A stretch of DNA of 64,000 nucleotides from Thermoproteota archaeon (GCA_027492035.1 JAOZFT010000004.1:1-64000), one strand, 5' to 3'. Positions 9,201 to 18,517 are shown, counted from the stretch's first letter. Translations and numbers: made by a program. The notes: generated by a model from the sequence alone, not told the origin.

Positions 9201-11924
9201 TTATTTTAAGGTTTTAACAGCTACAATGTACCCTTTTTCAATTTTTACATTACAGGGCTGCTGTGAAAGCAGAGTAAATATTTCTTCGTCGGATAACTCT
9301 TTTGTAGTTGCAAACACTGTCTGGTTGGCTGGTAAGAGATGAATCACCCAAATAGTTTCTCCCCCCTTTACCCAGTTAAGGAGTACCTTTATTTTTTGCA
9401 CATTTACCCATTGTTCCTTTTCAATTTGCTTCTTTACCCCATAAAGTTTGTTGAATGCTTCAATAACGCTTTGGGCACCAGGTAACTGTGAAATTTCCAC
9501 TTTCTGTGCTTCAGCATCCAAAACAACAGTAGCTACATGTCTCTCAACATTCTGAACCTCTTTGTACATAGGGACCACGTAGAAAGTTTTGTTTTTCAGC
9601 CTCATAAAGAACACATTGCCGTGTCTTAATCCGCTGCCAAGCAAAGTCATCGCTTCAGCTACTTTTTCGTTACTCTCAAGCAAGTGAAGGGCTTTCACAG
9701 GCCCAACTGTATTGCTTTTCCCTATTATACCAACTCTGTAAAAAGTTATTCTTCCGAAATTTTTCCCGTGGAAAACCACGTACACACCAGCTAAGTAATG
9801 CCCTTTCAGTTCAGCCATTTGGATCCCGACAAATCTGAAAGAGTTATTTACAGGAAACATAATGTAGTAGACACCAGACCACCAAACTTCTTCACCCTTC
9901 CTTGTATCAACTGGGAAAGTGAACACATCTGTCCTTCCCTTCCAAGTGTCAAAGTCAGAAATGTGATAAAGGAAATCTGTAGCTAACTGTTTTTCAAGTA
10001 AAGGCTCTGGATACCGCCATTGTTCAATAAGCCATTGAGGAGGAGTTTGCCAGGGGTAATAGCTTCTGTAAAAGCCGTAAATTGGTTTTAAATATTTGTT
10101 CACAGTTATTTCCGGAGGTAAATAAAACTCCATGTGCCCATCATAAGAATCTACCAGAATAACTCCCAGTAATTGGAGGTAGGGTGACTGGGAGTAAGGG
10201 ATTGGCAGGTTTAGATCTATCCAAACATGTACGGCGAAATACATTTTTCCATTGTGAAAAACAGGGTATGCATCCCTGCTTTCCTCAGGCCCCACTGTTA
10301 AACCAGGCAGCAGTATATTTTCTACTCTTTCAAATGAGTTACGCAGTGTTAACAACCCGACACTTTCCTCCTGTATGAAACCGAAATGTGGAAAAAGTTT
10401 AGCGAATTTAACAAAGCCTGTAAGTCGAACATCAGGTTCCGAATTGAAGCTCCAGTTGGAAGTAGTGATTTCTTTGTATTTTGTTGTAAGGTAAACTTCA
10501 GGAATATCTCTTCCTTCACTGTAGTATATCGGGATTATACTTGAAACTCCAAGCAGTTTTTTCACTTCAGAGGGAGGAATTATTTCCCCAGTGGTTGGGT
10601 CAAGAATTATTAATCCTTCAGCGTGAGTGTAGAGTACATGTTTTTTCAACCAGTCGCCTCCTATGTAGTCTTCGTTAAGTCTCATTGGAATTATCCAGTA
10701 TTCGCTGCCTGTTTTATTAACGAAAACTATGTCACTATCAGAAGGCCTCATCCAAGATGCACCCACCAAAGGTAGAGTGCGCCGGAAAGAGGCCATATAA
10801 TCCCATATTCTTGTCTTATTTAAAACATAAGTTGAGCTTAGGTTTGTCTTTAATTGCCCCAAGTTTTCCCGATGTATAGTGTCAATCCCGGCTAAGGTTT
10901 TGGTTATATGAATTGCTTTCACGGTTTTAGTGCCCCATACCCATTCCTTTTCATAAATAGATTCCCTAATTTTGTAGTTGGTAAACCATACTCCGCCAAA
11001 AACAATGATTAAAACCAGTAACGCCAAAAAATATTTTTTAACGCATCCTTTAAAGAAATCCTTACCCAGTTTTTTTAAGTCACCATAAACTGTCAAGAGT
11101 GTTAACCCGGTCAGCCACAGCCCAGTGGCTAACAGAAAATAAAGTTTAAGAGTCGACCAAACAACGTTTTCCCACCTGGGAATAGTTAAAAAGTAATCTA
11201 TGTAAAGTATGTCAAGAATTAAAACTGCTGACAAACTCTTTTTGTAAAAATCGCGTCTGTAACTGGTTTCAGCGGTATAAAAGAGTAACCTAGCTATAAG
11301 AGAAACTGAAAATATTAATGCTACGTACCACCAGAAACTGTGGGAAACAAGGATGTTTAAGTTAGAAAGAATTTCTTCCGATGAAGTGTAAGGGTTTAAA
11401 CACCATTTTATTCCAAGCCCCACTCCTTCAAAAAGAGCAACTGGTGATTTTAGAGATAACAAGTAATTTATCAGGAAGGGGGTTGTAGCAAAAAAGAAAG
11501 AGAAGGTGATAAAGAATTGAAAAGCCCTCCAAAGGAAGGTAGCTTTCTTACTTACTTTTACTTCCTCTATCTCCTTATAGGTTTTCGAAGCCAATGCTTC
11601 CAACAAATCTGGTGGCAGAGACTTATACTTTCTTTTCTTCTCTAACCTAGCAAGTCTTTTTGAAGCTAAAAAGTTAAGGAAGGATAGAAGCAGAGACTTT
11701 GCCGGGCTTACCAACAGTGAAGGCAAAATAAACGCTAAACTTAAAATAAGGGCTAGGGATAATCTTCCTCCCCTGTAAAGGAAGAAATCTGTAATGTATT
11801 CAACCCCTGCCTTTTTACTATAAAGCTCCTGATAAATGCTTAGATCAACTAGCCATGAAGTAATCGGCATCCACAATATAAAGACAGCAACTATAAACAA
11901 AACAAGAAGTTTTTTCTTATCCAT
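9201..11924 (-). CDS. UPF0182 (COG1615) family large membrane protein
   Basis: 907 residues. The first ~320 hold about seven membrane segments. A ~590-residue extracytoplasmic part follows, with the family landmarks VLYTHAEGLIILDP and WRYPEPLLEKQLATDFLYH, recognisable as COG1615. The family is found in actinobacteria, cyanobacteria and some archaea and has no known function. ATG start with a GGGG-type ribosome site. The gene stands alone, with 160-200 bp of AT-rich sequence on each side. Length is close to the bacterial family norm of 900-1000. Confidence 0.8.
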   Translation of the reverse strand: MDKKKLLVLFIVAVFILWMPITSWLVDLSIYQELYSKKAGVEYITDFFLYRGGRLSLALILSLAFILPSLLVSPAKSLLLSFLNFLASKRLARLEKKRKYKSLPPDLLEALASKTYKEIEEVKVSKKATFLWRAFQFFITFSFFFATTPFLINYLLSLKSPVALFEGVGLGIKWCLNPYTSSEEILSNLNILVSHSFWWYVALIFSVSLIARLLFYTAETSYRRDFYKKSLSAVLILDILYIDYFLTIPRWENVVWSTLKLYFLLATGLWLTGLTLLTVYGDLKKLGKDFFKGCVKKYFLALLVLIIVFGGVWFTNYKIRESIYEKEWVWGTKTVKAIHITKTLAGIDTIHRENLGQLKTNLSSTYVLNKTRIWDYMASFRRTLPLVGASWMRPSDSDIVFVNKTGSEYWIIPMRLNEDYIGGDWLKKHVLYTHAEGLIILDPTTGEIIPPSEVKKLLGVSSIIPIYYSEGRDIPEVYLTTKYKEITTSNWSFNSEPDVRLTGFVKFAKLFPHFGFIQEESVGLLTLRNSFERVENILLPGLTVGPEESRDAYPVFHNGKMYFAVHVWIDLNLPIPYSQSPYLQLLGVILVDSYDGHMEFYLPPEITVNKYLKPIYGFYRSYYPWQTPPQWLIEQWRYPEPLLEKQLATDFLYHISDFDTWKGRTDVFTFPVDTRKGEEVWWSGVYYIMFPVNNSFRFVGIQMAELKGHYLAGVYVVFHGKNFGRITFYRVGIIGKSNTVGPVKALHLLESNEKVAEAMTLLGSGLRHGNVFFMRLKNKTFYVVPMYKEVQNVERHVATVVLDAEAQKVEISQLPGAQSVIEAFNKLYGVKKQIEKEQWVNVQKIKVLLNWVKGGETIWVIHLLPANQTVFATTKELSDEEIFTLLSQQPCNVKIEKGYIVAVKTLK

Positions 11925-12127
11925 TCCCCTTCCCTATTTTTCTTCTTACTTCATTTAATTTCTAGTCGAAATATTTTTAAACATAGATAATTTGGAAACT
12001 TCCTTTCCCTTTATAAAGGGATGCAGCACATTTTGAAGAAAAATGAGGAAATAAATTTTACCACAAAAATTTTTCATTTTAAAGAAGGAAAGAATGACTA
12101 TAAGCAGAAAGGGGGAAAGGGAAAGAG

Positions 12128-12883
12128 TTGAAGATGAGAAGCACAGCTTTGAAGAAAAGAGAGTTCATTGACCTCTCCTTACGAAAAGTTATACATGTAA
12201 TGTTTTGCATCGTTTTGTTGTTTCCTTTCATAGTAGATACTGAATCCTTTCTTCACCTCACCATTTTACAGTTTTATTTAGTTTTAAGTTTGTTTTCTTT
12301 AGCTGTAAACGTTTTGCAGGTTAGAAGGCCTTTGATAAAACATGAGTTAGTGAATGCAATGAGGAGGAGCAGAGAGAAAATCCTTAGGGAAATAAGAGAA
12401 TTAAGAGTTTTGAAAAGAGTTCCTTTAGGTGTGAAATTGGTTGAAGGCTTCACTGAACTTGACAAGAAAATAAGGATGATGGAGGACTCCTTTTATACGC
12501 AAATAGATAGAATGGAAAGATCTTACGAAAAAATAGGAGGATACATGGGGATAACTGCAGGTGTAATTGGAACCCTTTTTTCATATGTTTTTTTCACGAA
12601 ATATTCTTTTTATGGGGTGTTAAGCTTATTGGTGTATGACACTTCCTCTTCCTTGTTCGGTTTCGCTGCAGGTAAAAGGAAGTGGCCTAAAACAAATAAA
12701 ACAGTTGAGGGGTCTGTTTTTGGCTTACTTTTCTTCACAACTGTCCTTTTCTTCCTAACAGGGTTATTGCTTAACTCATTTCTTATCTCTTTGGTTGCAG
12801 CGGTTACTGAAGCCTATGGAGTGGAAGATAATCTTTTCCTTCCTGTTTCAACCTCACTTGTTGCTTTCTTTTTAAAAATATGA
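12128..12883 (+). CDS. polyprenol/dolichol kinase-like membrane protein with inserted helical segment
   Basis: 251 residues. RKVIHVMFC near the N-terminus and YDTSSSLFGFAAGKRKWP...NKTVEGSVFGLL are the hallmarks of the dolichol/phytol kinase family (COG0170), CTP-dependent kinases of polyprenols. The end ...EDNLFLPVSTSLVAFF matches the family's last helices. Between membrane segments 2 and 3 lies a charged, probably coiled-coil stretch of about 70 residues (70-140) that normal members lack. It starts with TTG at 12128 or ATG at 12134; neither has a strong ribosome site. A role in lipid-carrier phosphorylation for glycan assembly is an inference. Confidence 0.65.
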   Translation: MKMRSTALKKREFIDLSLRKVIHVMFCIVLLFPFIVDTESFLHLTILQFYLVLSLFSLAVNVLQVRRPLIKHELVNAMRRSREKILREIRELRVLKRVPLGVKLVEGFTELDKKIRMMEDSFYTQIDRMERSYEKIGGYMGITAGVIGTLFSYVFFTKYSFYGVLSLLVYDTSSSLFGFAAGKRKWPKTNKTVEGSVFGLLFFTTVLFFLTGLLLNSFLISLVAAVTEAYGVEDNLFLPVSTSLVAFFLKI

Positions 12884-13017
12884 GCTTTAAAAAAAGATGT
12901 CATACAATTAACGATTAAAAAGTTTTAAGAAGGCTTCTTTCTTCTTTAACATATTCTCTTAGTTGCAAAAAAAGAAACATGAACAATTTTAATTTAATTT
13001 TCGGATTTTTATGATTC

Positions 13018-13560
13018 ATGGTTAAAGTAGGGTTTAAGGGTAAGGTTGTCGAATACAAAACTTGCTTTTCCTCTTTGAAACAATTGAAATTATGTAGTTC
13101 ATTTTTTAAGTCTGTTGACAAAAAAGAGAAAGAGAAGCTTTCCTGGCTTCTTTCTAAAAGCTTAGTTTTAGCTTGTTTAAGTGAAATTTACCTTTACCCA
13201 CACTCTAAAATAAAAGTTGATGACTCCTCTATCCTAAAGGGGGAGAGTAAGTCTCCAGATGTAACTTTTTACCTAGGCCAGGAAGTTGTGGAGGGAGAGG
13301 TTAAAAGCAGCTCCTTCACCCTCCCAAACCCTTCCACTTACCAAGAAGAATTACTGAAAGGGTATTGTTTCGAGAAAAATGTTGTATTTATAGGTTTGTT
13401 TATAGAGAGGAATTCCTTAACAGCTAGGGTTGGAAAGTTAGTTTTGCTGGAGAACAATCAAAGACCTAACTTCTTTATTGAAAGAAGGAAACTGAGAAAC
13501 ATGGAAAGTCTAGGTTTTTTGGGGGGTGAATTCCTGTGGAGGAAAAGATTAAACCGTTAA
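13018..13560 (+). CDS. putative PD-(D/E)xK-fold nuclease-like protein
   Basis: 180 residues. No family is recognised with certainty. SPDVTFYLGQEVVEGEVKSS (about 79-98) gives Pro80-Asp81 and Glu94-Val-Lys96, the spacing and hydrophobic pattern of a PD-(D/E)xK core, preceded by a helix containing Glu56. A Cys-rich N-terminus (Cys16, 26, 52) may be structural. There is no ribosome site before the ATG, but a TATA-like AATTTTAATTTAATTTT lies about 20-35 bp upstream, so a leaderless transcript is likely. It overlaps the HerA-like gene by 25 bp, so the two should be translated together. Confidence 0.5.
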   Translation: MVKVGFKGKVVEYKTCFSSLKQLKLCSSFFKSVDKKEKEKLSWLLSKSLVLACLSEIYLYPHSKIKVDDSSILKGESKSPDVTFYLGQEVVEGEVKSSSFTLPNPSTYQEELLKGYCFEKNVVFIGLFIERNSLTARVGKLVLLENNQRPNFFIERRKLRNMESLGFLGGEFLWRKRLNR

Positions 13561-14627
13561 AGAAACTGAAGGAGTTAAAGAAGAGGTTCCACCACCCTAA
13601 AAAAATTTTTTCGTCCCCAGCTTTCCCTAATTTCTCGGTTGAGAAAAAAGATGGTGATTTTAAGTTCGGCTTCATTTACAACCCTAAAAACAAAACATTC
13701 CACGGCAACTATTTCTTAAAGAAACCATTTTCACTGTTTAACTTAACAGATGACACACAGAAACTTAACTCTTTCAATTTTTATCTTTTCAAACTTCTTA
13801 AGAATGAACCCTTCTTGGTTTTGGATTTTGACGGCTTAGTTTCTGCTTATTGCTCCACAAAGAGAGTGGAAGGTGTTTCAGTAACGGATTGGTCACACAT
13901 AAAATATATTTCCCTTAAAATAAATAGAGAAGAATTTGTTTTTACTTTAAACAGTTTGCTTTCAACCTTTTCAGGTTTCACACCTCTTCACAAAGACATC
14001 CTCTACCATGTCTTAAACATTTACTTTGAGGGAGAAAATTTTGTTCCGTTTAGAGATGTTTTAAGCGGGTTGGAGTCTTATCCTTCAGGTTCCGTAACTG
14101 ATTTAAAGGTGTTAAGCAGTATGAAACATTTAATCAGTATATTGGCATTGAAAGAGGAAAAGGAGGATTTAAAAGAGCTCTCATCCCTGCCAGAAAAGAC
14201 AGTAGTGGATTTGTCGAGTTTAAAGTTTTCACGACTCAAAATGTTCCTTTACCCTTTCATTCTCTCAAACGTATTCCATGGAGAAGATACCGGGAAAACT
14301 TTTCTTCTTACCCGCTGCAACCCCCTAAATTACTCATTAGAAAACTATTTGTCGCTAAATGACTTTGTTGAGGAGTTGCAGAAGAGAAGAAATAATTTAA
14401 TAATTAATTTTGATTTAATCCATCTTTTTGACCCTAAATTCCTTGGTTTAGCGAAAAATATAGGTTTTTTAAACCACAACATTTTTTTAAACAGAAGTTT
14501 CCTTTCTTTAGAGAGGGAGCTTGACATGAATCTACCCATATTTTTAAATTACTTGGATCAAGAAGGCATGGTGTTATTTGAAAGAGAGAGAAACCAATTA
14601 TTCCTTTTAATGCACCCCTTCTTCTAA
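13536..14627 (+). CDS. degenerate HerA/FtsK-like ATPase without a P-loop
   Basis: 363 residues. The order of elements follows HerA: EPFLVLDFDGLVS (91-103) where HerA has its conserved ViDphGEY strand, then a long helical insert, TVVDLSSL (222-229) like the vvDLS strand, and FLLTRCNPL (256-264) where Walker B should be. The segment just before, SLFNLTDDTQKLNSF (66-80), occupies the Walker A position but has no GxxGxGK[ST], and the acidic Walker B residues are absent. ATP hydrolysis is therefore unlikely. The GTG start has GGGGTGA 8 nt upstream inside the preceding gene. The assignment rests on pattern matching by eye. Confidence 0.5.
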   Translation: MEEKIKPLKKLKELKKRFHHPKKIFSSPAFPNFSVEKKDGDFKFGFIYNPKNKTFHGNYFLKKPFSLFNLTDDTQKLNSFNFYLFKLLKNEPFLVLDFDGLVSAYCSTKRVEGVSVTDWSHIKYISLKINREEFVFTLNSLLSTFSGFTPLHKDILYHVLNIYFEGENFVPFRDVLSGLESYPSGSVTDLKVLSSMKHLISILALKEEKEDLKELSSLPEKTVVDLSSLKFSRLKMFLYPFILSNVFHGEDTGKTFLLTRCNPLNYSLENYLSLNDFVEELQKRRNNLIINFDLIHLFDPKFLGLAKNIGFLNHNIFLNRSFLSLERELDMNLPIFLNYLDQEGMVLFERERNQLFLLMHPFF

Positions 14628-14641
14628 AGGTGTTAACAAAA

Positions 14642-14905
14642 ATGAGTAAGGAAAAAGAAAATAATTCTGGAATGAGTTTACCGGCTCCTGCTAAAAAATT
14701 AGATTTGAGAGGGTTAGTTTGTCCAATGCCTGACTTAAGGATAGAATTAGCTATGCAAAAACTTGAAGAGGGAGAAGTTTTAGTTGTTTACGCAGATAAA
14801 CCATTATCCCTTACTTCACTTAAGTCAAGTATGGAGGATAAAGGCTACATTTTTTTGACGCAAGTAGACAGAAACAAATTCTTTGAAATCTACATCCGAA
14901 AATGA
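14642..14905 (+). CDS. TusA-family sulfur carrier protein
   Basis: 87 residues. LDLRGLVCPMPDLRIE carries the CPxP motif of TusA/SirA/YeeD proteins, with Cys27 as the persulfide site; the rest fits the small two-layer fold. TusA-like proteins pass sulfane sulfur to tRNA thiolation, molybdenum cofactor or redox pathways. The ATG at 14642 has AAAGGTG about 9 nt upstream; a GTG at 14630 is also in frame. It follows the HerA-like gene by 14 bp, so it is probably the third gene of that operon. The link to the nuclease/HerA pair may be positional only. Confidence 0.8.
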   Translation: MSKEKENNSGMSLPAPAKKLDLRGLVCPMPDLRIELAMQKLEEGEVLVVYADKPLSLTSLKSSMEDKGYIFLTQVDRNKFFEIYIRK

Positions 14906-14975
14906 TTCACTTCCTCTAAAAAATTTCTCAAGAACTAGTAGAGAATTTTATTTAAAGGATGTAAGTTAACTTAAA

Positions 14976-15433
14976 ATGCCTAAAAGATCTTGGCTGGAAA
15001 AATTACCTGATAAAAAAGATTTCCCTAAGGTGATAAAGTTCCATCACAACCTTTCATGTGCCAAGGCTTTATTAAAATTAAGGCACAGAACCGGAGACAG
15101 TGTAATGAAGAAAGTGCGGAAAGGAACATTATTACTTTGAATTACTTTGAATGAAACATGTAAAGTTTTGGCTGAAAAATATGGAACAAAGTACTGTTGC
15201 CCTTTCACAACTGGAATTTTTGTTTTGATGGCTGCAAACACTGCAGAGGAAAGGGATAAGAAAACCCCTATTGGCGCATAATAAAGAACAAGTGTGGATT
15301 GAATAGGAAGTACCGAGGTGGGATTGAAAAACATAGGAAGCTTCTAGAGAAGGAAGACTATAAAGTTGTTAAAAAAGGGAAGAGGTACATATTTGGGGAT
15401 TTTGAGAAGTTTCTAGTGAAAGAACTTTACTGA
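14976..15433 (+). pseudogene. decayed MGMT-family (alkyltransferase-like DNA-binding) gene
   Basis: The forward strand starts MPKRSWLEKLPDKKDFPKVI and reads to an in-frame TGA at 15138-15140. It continues in the same frame as ITLNETCKVLAEKYGTKYCC and PFTTGIFVLMAANTAEERDK. A missing C in the run at 15265-15268 then shifts it. The next frame (15269-15433) gives YWRIIKNKCGLNRKYRGGIE and the expected C-terminus ending FEKFLVKELY. This is the small MGMT family with the CPxTTGIF and TPYWR motifs. The TGA lies inside a 10-bp tandem repeat. Two independent lesions indicate a pseudogene, or sequencing error if the reads are poor. Confidence 0.8.
15131..15150. repeat. 10-bp tandem duplication inside the MGMT-like pseudogene
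   Basis: ATTACTTTGA occurs twice in direct succession. Relative to the expected family alignment this leaves three extra codons (TTA CTT TGA), the last being the premature stop. It looks like a replication-slippage event that broke the gene. Confidence 0.8.
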
Positions 15434-15442
15434 AATAGGTAA

Positions 15443-17794
15443 TTAAGAAATCGAAGTTTGTGGGAAAAGTTTTTGGGCTTGGTTATTACTTTCATTAAGT
15501 TCAGAGATCAAATTGAGGGGGTCAACAATTACGGTTACGTTGTGTTGGCCGAGAGGTAATTGCTCCTCAATTTTTAAAGTGTAGAAGTATTTTTCCATGG
15601 AAGGTAGGGGTACAGGACAAATGTTTGTGGCTAAAACTTCCCCATCAAAAAGAACTTGGAAATATATGGGAGGCTCAGCTTCCCCCTCCCCTGAGTTAAC
15701 TATTTCAAATTGTACATTGTGTAAGGTTAAATTTTCAAATACTTCGCTTAAGGCATAGTTTACTCTTAAATGTTCCACCACCAAGTCTGGAAGCTTCATC
15801 TTTTCCGCTTCAAAGTAAACTGAATCTTGATTATTTGTTTCGTTGCTTTCTGCAACTGAATTATTTGGGTCAACTGCGACTTCAATTTTGTAACGTCCAG
15901 GTGCTTCTAAACTGAAATTGAAATTTGTAATTATTTCTTCCCCGGGATCTAGATCTGGAAGTTTCAGTTCTTGTTCATTCACCAATTCCTCTTCCCAATA
16001 CAGTTTAAATTTAACAGTGGTTGGTGGAGAGGAGGTGTTGCCCTCATTTTTTATTTTAACAGTTGCTTTAGTGGAGATCGGCGCCTGAACCTTAGGTGGA
16101 GGGGCCTCTATTTTTTCAATTTTCAGGTCAGGTTTATTTTTAGGTTTAACTGGAGAGACTGTCTTGCTTGAAATCAGGTATCCATAGTTTGTATGGTTTT
16201 TTCCAGTCACATGGATAAGTATTTCCTTTATTTCGTTAGGTTTCTCCGCCACAATTTTTAATTTGAAGTTTAAAACTTTACCCACTGGTAAAGCTTCTTT
16301 TCCATAAAGCCTTAACCCTCCCGGGATTCTTTCACTACCCCACCCTGGGATCGGTTCAATAACTCCTGCACTTTTCCATTTAGGTTTTTGTTCATTAAAG
16401 AAGATTTCAAGATCATACACTTTGTTACTGTAGGGAAGAAGCGGTATAACCTTGAAAAACTCGACGCTAACAGTTATCACATCATCTTTAACTGAAAAAT
16501 TTGATTCACAAGCTGTCAATATTTGTTTCTGCGGAGTTGGAGATGTAGGGGAAGGTTTTACAGTAGGAGGGAGTGGAGGGGGAGGAGTGAATGTTTCAGT
16601 AGGTGAGGGAGTAGGGGGTGGTGGAGAAATCCTTGATGAGGAAATTTCTGGGTTTAAATCTTTTCCTTCAAGCCCGTTTAAAACAATTCTTTTAGCTTTG
16701 CTCCAGTTCCCTCTCCAAACAGAGTAGTAAATTTCTCCTCCTTTCTCAGTACTCCACCACACAGTTAATGCTTTGCCACTTTGAAGAAAGACTACAGCAG
16801 GCCTATAATCTGTTGTCCCTGAGTTGGCTGCAAAACCTGATTTAAAGTTTCCACATTCATAAGAAGACCAAACGTCCCCATTATTTTCAGTATTTACATA
16901 GGTAACTATTGCGCAGTCACGGGAGTCGCAGTCAGTTTCAGGCATCTGCATGTAACCTATGGTTTGAGGCTTAGTCCATGAAACACCGTTCCAAATAGAA
17001 AACATTACTTCTCCGTTTTCAGTTGACCAAACAGCTTTTACACTTCCGTGTTCCGAAATGCCACATCTAAAAACAGTGTAGGTATGAAAGTCACTCACTG
17101 CATTTCTGGTTTGGAGGGGGATGGGTTGAGGCTGACACCATTTATTTCCATTAAACCTAGAATAGAAAATTTTTGTTATGTTAGAGGAAGTAGAGTCTGA
17201 CCAAATTGCTATTGCCGACGGCTTTTCTTCATTTTCGTAGGTGATTTCAGGGAGAGAGGCTGTGTAAAGGGTGTAGTTTGGAGTTAACGATTTTGCCTGG
17301 CTCCATTTACCAATTAGTTTATTATATGTTGAGTAATACATTAATCTTTTACCATTTTCCACATGCACCCAAACACAAACAGCTTCCCCTTTAGAATTAT
17401 AAGCAACATCCGGGTCGATATCTAAACCCGGAATTTGACATAAAGGTTTTGCAGGTGTCCAAGTGAAATTATTTAGACTCCATATTGAGTAATATATGTC
17501 ACCGGTTTCCTGGTTTGACCACACAGCAATTGCGGAGTCATGCGGCCCAAACTCTATGTTGGGGTCGTAGTCATTACCCTTAAGAGTAGAGATAGGTGAA
17601 GCTGTGCCGTTTAGAGTCCACCACTGCTCCCTTGCATCATCCCAAATAGAGTACCAAATATCCCAGTCTTGTTTAGTGTAATGTTGCCAGACAGCAATAG
17701 CATCAACTTCCCCTTTCGGCGGGGAAGGCTGACCTAAACAACCAAAAAGAAAAGTTAAAACAATTAAGCCAATAAGAAAAGGGGGTTTCTTCAT
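15443..17794 (-). CDS. large surface lipoprotein: propeller-like repeats plus two CARDB domains
   Basis: 783 residues. A signal peptide ends in the lipobox LFGC (Cys19). Residues ~30-390 hold six or seven repeats of the type AVWS...DIYYSIW, which suggests a beta-propeller. A Pro/Thr/Ser-rich linker (~395-425) follows, then a beta domain (~430-545). Two CARDB-type adhesion repeats finish the protein, each with PDL...NEGN and VDPxNxxxExNExNNQ strings (~550-660 and ~670-775). It is probably displayed on the outer face and binds polymer or protein. It is monocistronic. The forward ORFs opposite it are shadows. Confidence 0.75.
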   Translation of the reverse strand: MKKPPFLIGLIVLTFLFGCLGQPSPPKGEVDAIAVWQHYTKQDWDIWYSIWDDAREQWWTLNGTASPISTLKGNDYDPNIEFGPHDSAIAVWSNQETGDIYYSIWSLNNFTWTPAKPLCQIPGLDIDPDVAYNSKGEAVCVWVHVENGKRLMYYSTYNKLIGKWSQAKSLTPNYTLYTASLPEITYENEEKPSAIAIWSDSTSSNITKIFYSRFNGNKWCQPQPIPLQTRNAVSDFHTYTVFRCGISEHGSVKAVWSTENGEVMFSIWNGVSWTKPQTIGYMQMPETDCDSRDCAIVTYVNTENNGDVWSSYECGNFKSGFAANSGTTDYRPAVVFLQSGKALTVWWSTEKGGEIYYSVWRGNWSKAKRIVLNGLEGKDLNPEISSSRISPPPPTPSPTETFTPPPPLPPTVKPSPTSPTPQKQILTACESNFSVKDDVITVSVEFFKVIPLLPYSNKVYDLEIFFNEQKPKWKSAGVIEPIPGWGSERIPGGLRLYGKEALPVGKVLNFKLKIVAEKPNEIKEILIHVTGKNHTNYGYLISSKTVSPVKPKNKPDLKIEKIEAPPPKVQAPISTKATVKIKNEGNTSSPPTTVKFKLYWEEELVNEQELKLPDLDPGEEIITNFNFSLEAPGRYKIEVAVDPNNSVAESNETNNQDSVYFEAEKMKLPDLVVEHLRVNYALSEVFENLTLHNVQFEIVNSGEGEAEPPIYFQVLFDGEVLATNICPVPLPSMEKYFYTLKIEEQLPLGQHNVTVIVDPLNLISELNESNNQAQKLFPQTSIS

Positions 17795-17980
17795 TGTTTA
17801 ACTTCACTTTCTCATCTAAGTCCTAATTTTTATAGGCATAACCTCAACTTTTAAAGTTTATGCTTAAAAAGAAGATTTAGTTTTAAAGGGAGAAGTGGGT
17901 TTTATTTTGTTCATTTACATTTTTTTCAAGGGCGATGGTTAAACGCTTAAAGGTAAATACTTAAAACGAAGTGAAAAACA

Positions 17981-18517
17981 TTGAGGGAAGAGGTTATACC
18001 CCTCTACGCTCAGGCAGTGATAAGTTTAAACTTTGATGGAGAAATAAAAGAAGTGTTGATTTTTGACTACTTAGACCCTGAACTTTATTATTTTAACCTT
18101 AAGAGGGACAAAACTAAGTTTGAAAAGGAGAAAATGAGCTTATGGAAAAGAATGCAGGGTTTCATAGATAAAGAAACTGCGTTCCTTAACGGTGAAGAAG
18201 TTTTTTCAGTAATTGAACAAGTAGAAATAGGTTTTAGGGGAAGGAAGGAAACCCCCTTCATTTTATTCCTTATTTCAACACTTGCCCCTTTAAAGGAGGG
18301 TGAAAATATCTACGAAGTTTTCTATGAAAATGAAACGCTTGACTACGACGTTTTTTCCATCTGGTTCTTTCCCCTCAGAACCGAAATAACTGAAGTAATT
18401 TCGAACCTTAAACACTTCACTGAAAAGAATTTTTTAATTTTCCATGGAAGGAAAGGGACAGAGCTTGAAGGATACGAGAAAATCTGTTTTAACATAAAAA
18501 AGGAGGGATTTTGTTGA
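17981..18517 (+). CDS. unknown protein translationally coupled to nucS
   Basis: 178 residues, not recognised. It is soluble and acidic, with no Cys cluster and no nucleotide-binding motif. Hydrophobic beta-like segments (AQAVISLNFDGEIKEVLIFD, then PFILFLISTLAPL and IWFFPLRTEIT) suggest a compact alpha/beta fold. The TTG start lacks a clear ribosome site. Its stop TGA overlaps the nucS TTG by 4 bp, so the two are co-translated. That makes a role with the mismatch endonuclease or in the same repair process plausible, though only by position. Confidence 0.65.
   Translation: MREEVIPLYAQAVISLNFDGEIKEVLIFDYLDPELYYFNLKRDKTKFEKEKMSLWKRMQGFIDKETAFLNGEEVFSVIEQVEIGFRGRKETPFILFLISTLAPLKEGENIYEVFYENETLDYDVFSIWFFPLRTEITEVISNLKHFTEKNFLIFHGRKGTELEGYEKICFNIKKEGFC

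Noticed and set aside
15044-15334. Reverse ORF of 96 codons
   Set aside because: It is antisense to the decayed MGMT-family gene, whose forward fragments match the family much better.
16452-16727. Glycine-rich forward ORF
   Set aside because: It is the antisense of the Pro/Thr-rich linker of the surface lipoprotein.
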